30,053 nt of DNA. Source: WQUF01 sp031549885. Its GTDB lineage: Bacteria; Bacillota; Clostridia; Clostridiales; Clostridiaceae. Within the stretch, counting starts at the first letter, position 1. Every line of letters starts with the position of its first letter. Where the stretch lies: assembly GCA_031549885.1 (NCBI GenBank), contig JAVBPD010000088.1, forward strand, positions 1 to 30,053. Direction: 5' to 3'. Below are positions 25,745 through 30,053 of this stretch, piece by piece. The notes under the pieces are model-generated. The model did no database searches, was not told the DNA's origin, and saw nothing but the letters and a program-made list of their open reading frames with translations. Both the position numbers and the translations under genes were made by a program.

Positions 25745-26419
25745 CTATTCTTTCATATTTACATCAGTTAATTTTACAGATCTAGGACCGCCATCTCGGC
25801 TTGTGCGCCAATCTCTTAATTCAAAGACCTCTTTAAGATTTGAGACTTTATCAAATTTTTTTAATCTATCATAAATAAGCTGCCAAGCGCAATCTGTTTC
25901 TTTATCTATTTCACAAACTCCTCTTTGAGAACCACCACAAGGTCCATTAAAATTGCTCTTTGCGCATCTTGATATAGGACATATGCCACAAGTTTTTTCA
26001 AGCAAACAATTTCCACAGCCTTGACAATATTCAGTCCAAACGCCAAGATCCTTTGCAGCACCATAAAATTTTGTATTAAGGCCTGGCAATACAATTTTAT
26101 CTTCTAATACTTCAGACATAAATTGAACTCCTACACCACAGCCTAAAGATAAAATGGCATCACAATCTTTAAGTTCTTCCATTAAATCATCTAAAAACTC
26201 TCTATCGCATTGCCTTTTGCAGTTAACAACTTTAAAAGTACTATCTTCATTTTTTTCTTTGGCATTTAAAGAAAGCACATTATTAACTTCTAAAGCCTCT
26301 TTTTCTCCACCAGCCATACACACTGTAACACAAGTTCCACAAGCTGCTATAACTACCTTTTTATAGCCTTCTATAGATTTAATTATTTCATCAATGTTTT
26401 TTCGCTCTGCAACTATCAA
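25745..26419 (-). CDS. metV: Zinc/iron-sulfur subunit MetV of methylene-THF reductase
   Basis: A 224-residue protein with the MTHFR_C hallmark near residues 150-200: 'YCQGCGNCLLEKTCGICP', then 'SRCAKSNFNGPCGGSQRGVCE' with a following Cys-x-Trp and 'IYDRL'. The N-terminal half has further cysteines ('ACGTCVTVC', 'NCKRQCD', 'SLGCGVG'), so it may bind one or more 4Fe-4S clusters that feed the MetF flavin. The start is TTG at 26419, with AGGAGGG eight bases upstream. It lies directly before metF, the standard metVF pair of acetogens. In this complex MetV is the likely docking point for HdrC or for the QmoB-like protein encoded upstream. Confidence 0.92.
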   Translation of the reverse strand: MIVAERKNIDEIIKSIEGYKKVVIAACGTCVTVCMAGGEKEALEVNNVLSLNAKEKNEDSTFKVVNCKRQCDREFLDDLMEELKDCDAILSLGCGVGVQFMSEVLEDKIVLPGLNTKFYGAAKDLGVWTEYCQGCGNCLLEKTCGICPISRCAKSNFNGPCGGSQRGVCEIDKETDCAWQLIYDRLKKFDKVSNLKEVFELRDWRTSRDGGPRSVKLTDVNMKE

Positions 26420-26436
26420 GGTCCAATCCCTCCTTG

Positions 26437-27828
26437 CTAATTATTTAAAAACTCTAAAATATTGTCTTTTAAAACGTTTCTCATAGCATGAGACAGTTTT
26501 ATATATTTAACTTTAGATGTATCTATATTGGATTTTTCAAGCATTTCCACAGTTTTATTAAGCTGCATGCATGCTCTTTTACCACCTTCAAAATGTCTAC
26601 ATGCATCATCCATGCAAACAGCTATTAACACTTTTCCATATTTATTTAAAGCATCTGTAATCATCTCTGTGCTTATTCTTCCTCCACAAGGAACTTCGCT
26701 TATGGATATCTTCAAGAGATCTTCACCTAAAGAATCTTTAATCTCATTCATTGCAATTTTTCCACTATTTTCACAGCAAAAAAACTTGCACTTAGTTTTT
26801 TGTGCGTCCTCACTCTTTAAGTCATCCTCTATAGAAATGGCCTTTCCTGGACAAATAGACACACATATTCCACAAGCTACACACTGATCATAATTATTTT
26901 TCATTGCAGAATTTTCAAGATCAGGTTCCATTGCACCATGTGGGCATGCTCTATAACAAGCATAACAAAATGCACACTTTCTTTTATCAATATTTACTTC
27001 GTTATGGAAAGCATCATATCCAAACTCTTTATCAAGAAGCGATTCTCTTACACTTAAATCAAGTCTTGAAGGTGTTATTGTCACCCCAGGATTTAAATAA
27101 AAAATTCCCTTTCTGCTTGTTAATACCTTGTGTAGAAAAAATCTATCATCATTTAACAAGCCGTTATCATAGTCTCTTAACCTTAATTTTTTAGTGAAAT
27201 TTTTCAAATTATCATAGCTTATCTTTCCAACAGATGCTACATAAGGAGTTGTAATATTAGTTTCTATAACACCATCATCGATAATTAAATTGAAATCATT
27301 GCTTTCTTCATCGAAAGATATGTTAAGGTTTTCAAATTTTATGAATGTGATGCCTTCACCTCTTGCTTCTCTGTATTCTTTTTCAATACCTTCTGAAGCT
27401 GTTCTTACAAATTTAGATATAAAATATACTTCTTTTTTTAATCTACATAGCTTTCTTGCCATGGAAATTGCTTTTACAAAAATATATTCTGGTGATTCAT
27501 CAAGATAATCTAATAAAAACACAATCTTTTTATGATCTAAAGAAACCTTTAACTTATCTAAAATTTTATCGTCCATTATATTATAAGCTTTACCTTCACC
27601 TACGTATAAATCATCAATAATTGGAGGTTCTGTAACTATAATATTAGAAACATTATATAAATCTGATTTAGTTGAGATTGAAAAGTCTCCTAAAAACTCA
27701 TCTTCAACGCCTTTTATATTCCATATATCGCTTAAATCAGAAATTGTAATAGCTTTATGACCCTCTTGTCCAATCCTTTTACTAATAGTTTCATTTACTC
27801 CATTTTTCCCTAAAATTAACACATTCAT
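26437..27828 (-). CDS. QmoB-like fusion: degenerate HdrA, two ferredoxin clusters, MvhD domain
   Basis: A 463-residue protein. Residues 1-280 are HdrA-derived: 'VYFISKFVRTASEGIEKEYREARGEGITFIKF' parallels the HdrA 'Y/LYRxIRTYG...YxEAR' segment, but the FAD glycine loop is reduced to 'GKNGVN'. The HdrA 'CVGSR' and 'YCSxxCC' cysteines are replaced ('FLLDYLDESPEY'). Two 4Fe-4S motifs follow, 'CAFCYACYRACP' (285-296) and 'CVACGICVSICP' (316-327). A C-terminal MvhD-like domain (346-463) has 'CKFFCCENSGK', 'VPCGGRIS' and 'CMDDAC'. The order matches QmoB. It therefore looks like an electron wire that has lost its flavin site. GGGGAGGG precedes the ATG. Second gene of the operon. Confidence 0.8.
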   Translation of the reverse strand: MNVLILGKNGVNETISKRIGQEGHKAITISDLSDIWNIKGVEDEFLGDFSISTKSDLYNVSNIIVTEPPIIDDLYVGEGKAYNIMDDKILDKLKVSLDHKKIVFLLDYLDESPEYIFVKAISMARKLCRLKKEVYFISKFVRTASEGIEKEYREARGEGITFIKFENLNISFDEESNDFNLIIDDGVIETNITTPYVASVGKISYDNLKNFTKKLRLRDYDNGLLNDDRFFLHKVLTSRKGIFYLNPGVTITPSRLDLSVRESLLDKEFGYDAFHNEVNIDKRKCAFCYACYRACPHGAMEPDLENSAMKNNYDQCVACGICVSICPGKAISIEDDLKSEDAQKTKCKFFCCENSGKIAMNEIKDSLGEDLLKISISEVPCGGRISTEMITDALNKYGKVLIAVCMDDACRHFEGGKRACMQLNKTVEMLEKSNIDTSKVKYIKLSHAMRNVLKDNILEFLNN

Positions 27829-27845
27829 ATAATTATCCCTCCCCT

Positions 27846-28856
27846 TTATGCAAGACTTTGCTTTTGAATCTCTCTTGCCACAATTAAAGCTTCAGTATGA
27901 ACTTCTGCTATTTTCTTAGGCCCCCCAGCACATCCAGCTAAATAAACACCAGTTTCATTTGGATTTTGTATATATCTTAAAAATCCTGTTTCGTCTTGGG
28001 AAAGCCCTGAAATTTCTGAAATTAAGGAAGCAGACTCATTTGGGAAAATCCCATCTGATAATACAACGATATCAAACTCTTTTTCTTCCATATTTCCTTT
28101 TTCAGGATTATCATATAACACTTTTACTTTATCAGAGGATTTAACTTTTATAGGTCTGCATTTAATAAACTCAAAACCCATATCCTCTAAAGATTTAAAG
28201 TAATTGCCATTTTTAACCATTTGCATTTCCATATAAAAGAAAGTAACATTACAATTTGGATAATACTCTTTAATGACTTTAGCTGCTCTAGTGCTATAAT
28301 TGCAGCAAACCTTTGAACAGTACATGGCATTTTCTTTTTTGTCCCTTGATCCATAACATTGAATAAAAGCAACACTCTCTGGTTCTTTGTCAAATAGCGC
28401 TTTTGAATTTCTTTCTTTTAGAATGTTTTCAATTTTGCTTCCAGTTATAATTCTACTGTCGTTGTTTAATTCCACAAATCCATTGTAATTTTCTAAAGTC
28501 TTTTGAGAAAATCCAGTAGATATTATTACATTAGAAATATTGCCTATATACTTTAGTCCAGTTTTACTCTTAATAATCGCTGTAAAGTCTCCCTTTTCTC
28601 CCAGTATATCAATAACAGCTGAAGAGGTAAGTATATCTATGGATTTATTGTTTAAAACACTTTCCCATAAACCTGATGTTAAGCATACACCACAGTCATT
28701 ACATTTTTCATTTGTAGCTTTACATCCATAGTCTATAACTTTTCCACCAATTTTTTCTTCTTGTTCTACAATGGTAACATTGAATCCATTAATTGACAGT
28801 TCATTTGCTATTAAGCATCCTGAAACACCACCACCAACAATTAAAACATTTGGCAT
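27846..28856 (-). CDS. QmoA/HdrA-like flavoprotein (short)
   Basis: A 336-residue short HdrA homologue. It has an FAD-binding 'IVGGGVSGCLIA' (6-17). A cysteine group 'CKATNEKCNDCGVC' (45-58) stands at the site of the HdrA insertion cluster. 'QCYGSRDKKENAMYCSKVCC' (166-185) is the HdrA signature. A final flavin-binding segment is 'GVYLAGCAGGPKKIAEVHTEA'. It lacks the N-terminal CHCG domain and the C-terminal ferredoxins of full HdrA, as QmoA does. An AAAGGATG precedes the ATG. First gene of the redox operon, 17 nt before the QmoB-like gene. No qmoC membrane partner is found, so quinone use is unlikely. Confidence 0.82.
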   Translation of the reverse strand: MPNVLIVGGGVSGCLIANELSINGFNVTIVEQEEKIGGKVIDYGCKATNEKCNDCGVCLTSGLWESVLNNKSIDILTSSAVIDILGEKGDFTAIIKSKTGLKYIGNISNVIISTGFSQKTLENYNGFVELNNDSRIITGSKIENILKERNSKALFDKEPESVAFIQCYGSRDKKENAMYCSKVCCNYSTRAAKVIKEYYPNCNVTFFYMEMQMVKNGNYFKSLEDMGFEFIKCRPIKVKSSDKVKVLYDNPEKGNMEEKEFDIVVLSDGIFPNESASLISEISGLSQDETGFLRYIQNPNETGVYLAGCAGGPKKIAEVHTEALIVAREIQKQSLA

Positions 28857-28904
28857 ATAATCATCCTTTCTAAATTAAGGCAAAATATTAACAACTATGA
28901 TAAA

Positions 28905-28913
28905 ATTATAACA
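28905..28913 (-). promoter_or_regulatory. Extended -10 promoter of the redox operon
   Basis: On the minus strand TGTTATAAT (forward 28905-28913) is an extended -10 giving a leader of about 40 nt. TTTAAA 18 bp upstream is a weak -35. A TTGTTAA (forward TTAACAA, 28888-28894) just downstream matches one half of a Rex operator, but the second half is missing. Confidence 0.5.
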
Positions 28914-28964
28914 CATTGTTTATACCAATTTAAAGTTAAATCGTATAATGAATTAAAGAAAAAA

Positions 28965-29003
28965 GATTATTGTAAAATTAACAAAAGTCATTATACAATA
29001 ATC
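28965..29003 (-). terminator. Hairpin, probable minus-strand terminator
   Basis: A perfect 10-bp repeat GATTATTGTA (28965-28974) / TACAATAATC (28994-29003) with a 19-nt loop. On the minus strand it is followed by a T run. It lies about 40 bp after the stop of the short minus-strand reading frame at 29042-29212, and upstream of the redox operon promoter, which it would insulate. Confidence 0.55.
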
Positions 29004-29041
29004 CCTTATATATTTTAAAAATATTTAAACATCACTGAAAT

Positions 29042-29212
29042 TTACCACTGAATAATCCACTGTAATACATTAAGCATGAATAAATCCCTTATTTCTTTAT
29101 CTTCTGGTAAAAAAAATAATTCTTCATCTCTTATTTCTTCAAATCCTTCAGGATATTTAATTTTATATGTAATTTCAATATATAATATTGATTGAAAAAT
29201 ATGAAATAAGAA
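29042..29212 (-). pseudogene. Possible remnant of a minus-strand gene
   Basis: About 56 codons are open on the minus strand, ending at TAA 29044-29042. The reading has a protein-like composition ('YKIKYPEGFEEIRDEELF', then 'FLPEDKEIRDLFM'). No ATG, GTG or TTG with a ribosome binding site begins it, and an in-frame stop lies just upstream at 29215-29213. With a terminator downstream it looks like the C-terminal end of a gene that has lost its front. It is not recognised as any family and could be chance. Confidence 0.3.
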
Positions 29213-29300
29213 TTAATAAGTTAGAAAATTTTAAAAACACTTGGAAATTATACACTAAAGCTGCATGCAAACCAAATTTATATTTTTGGAGGAATGTCAT

Positions 29301-29831
29301 TTGAAACAAGGAGCATCACTTAAAAGAAGATTTTTAGCTTTATTCTTTGATTATCTCACTATACTTTTATATATGATAATTCTTTTTGGAATCAGCATGT
29401 TTGTATATTTCGTTATTTTAGATAGTATTCCTATGTTTAATGAGCTATGGATGAACTTGGTTTCGCTGACTCTAATAGTACCTGTTGTTTTATTTTCAAT
29501 CATTACAGAATCAAGCAAAAAACACGCAACATTAGGTAAAATAAAAATGAAATTAATGGTTGCATCCGTAGAATCCGATACTGTTAAGCTGTGGCAAATT
29601 ATTGTGAGAAACATTATCAAGTTTCTTCCGTGGCAAATAGCGCACATGGCAATTTTTCATTGCTTTACGTTGCAATGGGAATTTACTCCGCTATGGACAG
29701 CAGTAATGATTATTGTGGACATTTTACCCTTTATATGGATTGGATTCTTATTTAGAAAAGACCATAGAGGAATACATGATTTAATTGCTAAAACTGTTGT
29801 TGTAGAAATGGATAATGCCTATACAAAATAA
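29301..29831 (+). CDS. RDD-family membrane protein
   Basis: A 176-residue protein with about four membrane segments (about 13-40, 52-69, 102-120, 132-150). The N-terminal 'KRRFLALFFDYL' gives the R...D pattern of the RDD family. The later 'LGKIKMKLMVAS' and C-terminal 'HRGIHDLIAKTVVV' are also typical. RDD proteins are small, poorly characterised membrane proteins, some linked to ion transport. The start is taken as TTG at 29301, because GGAGG lies 8 nt before it. An ATG at 29265 is in frame but has no ribosome binding site, and the site GGAGG would lie inside the gene. Monocistronic, with its own terminator. Confidence 0.8.
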   Translation: MKQGASLKRRFLALFFDYLTILLYMIILFGISMFVYFVILDSIPMFNELWMNLVSLTLIVPVVLFSIITESSKKHATLGKIKMKLMVASVESDTVKLWQIIVRNIIKFLPWQIAHMAIFHCFTLQWEFTPLWTAVMIIVDILPFIWIGFLFRKDHRGIHDLIAKTVVVEMDNAYTK

Positions 29832-29881
29832 GCATTTCACCACTCTACCAGCTTACCATTTATCTTATTAGACTTAAATTC

Positions 29882-29925
29882 AATGGAGCTGTTGCACTAG
29901 TGCCACCGCGCCATTTCTTTTTTAT
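29882..29925 (+). terminator. Terminator of the RDD gene
   Basis: An outer stem AATGG/CCATT (29882-29886 with 29911-29915) and an inner stem GTTGCA/TGCCAC (29891-29896 with 29901-29906, one mismatch, CTAG loop) form a long hairpin. It is locally G+C-rich and followed by TTTCTTTTTT. Confidence 0.7.
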
Positions 29926-29999
29926 TGATAAATTTAAGGTTCTATTTATAAAATTACTCTCATAAACATTAAGTACATATAATTTTGTGGAGTATAAAA

Positions 30000-30053
30000 A
30001 TGAATAATGAATATGAAATTAATATAGAAGAAATGAATCTTAATATTGATTTA
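30000..30053 (+). CDS. Start of an unidentified gene (partial, runs off right edge)
   Basis: An ATG at 30000 is preceded by GTGGAG about 9 nt upstream, and 18 open codons follow to the window edge (begins 'MNNEYEINIEEMNLN'). The product is acidic and Asn/Glu-rich so far. Too little is visible to name a family. Confidence 0.5.
   Translation, partial: MNNEYEINIEEMNLNIDL

Noticed and set aside
19937..28856. Hidden hdrB (CCG-domain) gene in the operon
   Set aside because: I checked the cysteine patterns of all ten products. The VCC pairs belong to HdrA signatures, and none shows the double CCG arrangement.
28885..28905. Rex operator in the redox operon promoter
   Set aside because: Only one half-site (TTGTTAA on the minus strand) is present. 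The opposite half at the expected spacing does not match.
1..30053. Insertion sequences, integrases, tRNA-associated attachment sites
   Set aside because: No transposase or integrase motif, no terminal inverted repeats flanking a gene, and no tRNA-like cloverleaf were seen.

Overview
The window looks like a chromosomal segment of an AT-rich, strictly anaerobic Firmicute, most like a Clostridium-type acetogen. The evidence is the strongly A/T-biased codon use, AGGAGG-type ribosome binding sites, sigma-A promoters (several with an extended TGnTATAAT -10), a LuxS, an adenosylcobalamin-dependent ethanolamine ammonia-lyase, and a methylene-tetrahydrofolate reductase (MetVF) inside a large flavin/iron-sulfur operon. 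The species cannot be told from the sequence alone. No rRNA, tRNA, IS element or CRISPR array was seen.

Layout. 1-641 (minus, cut by the left edge) is a ParB-N-domain protein, divergent from a FIST-domain sensor (789-1952). 2003-3420 (minus) holds a small YcxB-like membrane protein and an alpha/beta hydrolase. 3635-7528 (plus) is a tight three-gene unit: GNAT acetyltransferase, ABC-F ATPase, phosphohexomutase. It ends at a hairpin shared with the convergent luxS (7590-8042). 8327-10096 (plus) is a secreted LamG-type protein whose C-terminal half is an 18-bp tandem array encoding about 53 A-P/S-D/N-T-T-D hexapeptides. It is followed by two hairpin terminators and a short-chain dehydrogenase. 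11480-15195 (plus) is eutA-eutB-eutC behind a near-consensus promoter, with no microcompartment shell gene in view. A classical, non-acylating aldehyde dehydrogenase lies convergent to it (15219-16628).

16788-28856 (minus) is the centrepiece: one ~12-kb run of ten same-strand genes with gaps of 20 nt or less or with overlaps, from an extended -10 promoter near 28905 to a strong terminator at 16750-16782. In transcription order it encodes a short HdrA/QmoA-like flavoprotein, a QmoB-like degenerate-HdrA/ferredoxin/MvhD fusion, MetV, MetF, HdrC, a 1488-residue HdrA, MvhD/FlxD, two multi-cluster iron-sulfur proteins, and a FlxA-type FAD/NAD(P)H/[2Fe-2S] oxidoreductase. The giant HdrA is two HdrA units in tandem, and the first is split by a GltD-like NAD(P)H-dependent oxidoreductase insertion. 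No HdrB is present. The inferred role is a soluble electron-transfer complex that couples NAD(P)H, methylene-THF reduction and probably ferredoxin through flavin-based bifurcation or confurcation.

The regions may connect metabolically. Ethanolamine cleavage gives acetaldehyde, the aldehyde dehydrogenase would give acetate plus NADH, and the MetVF/Hdr/Flx complex could take that NADH into the methyl branch of the Wood-Ljungdahl pathway. This link is inference. 28857-30053 holds a possible gene remnant, an RDD-family membrane protein with its terminator, and the first 18 codons of another gene.
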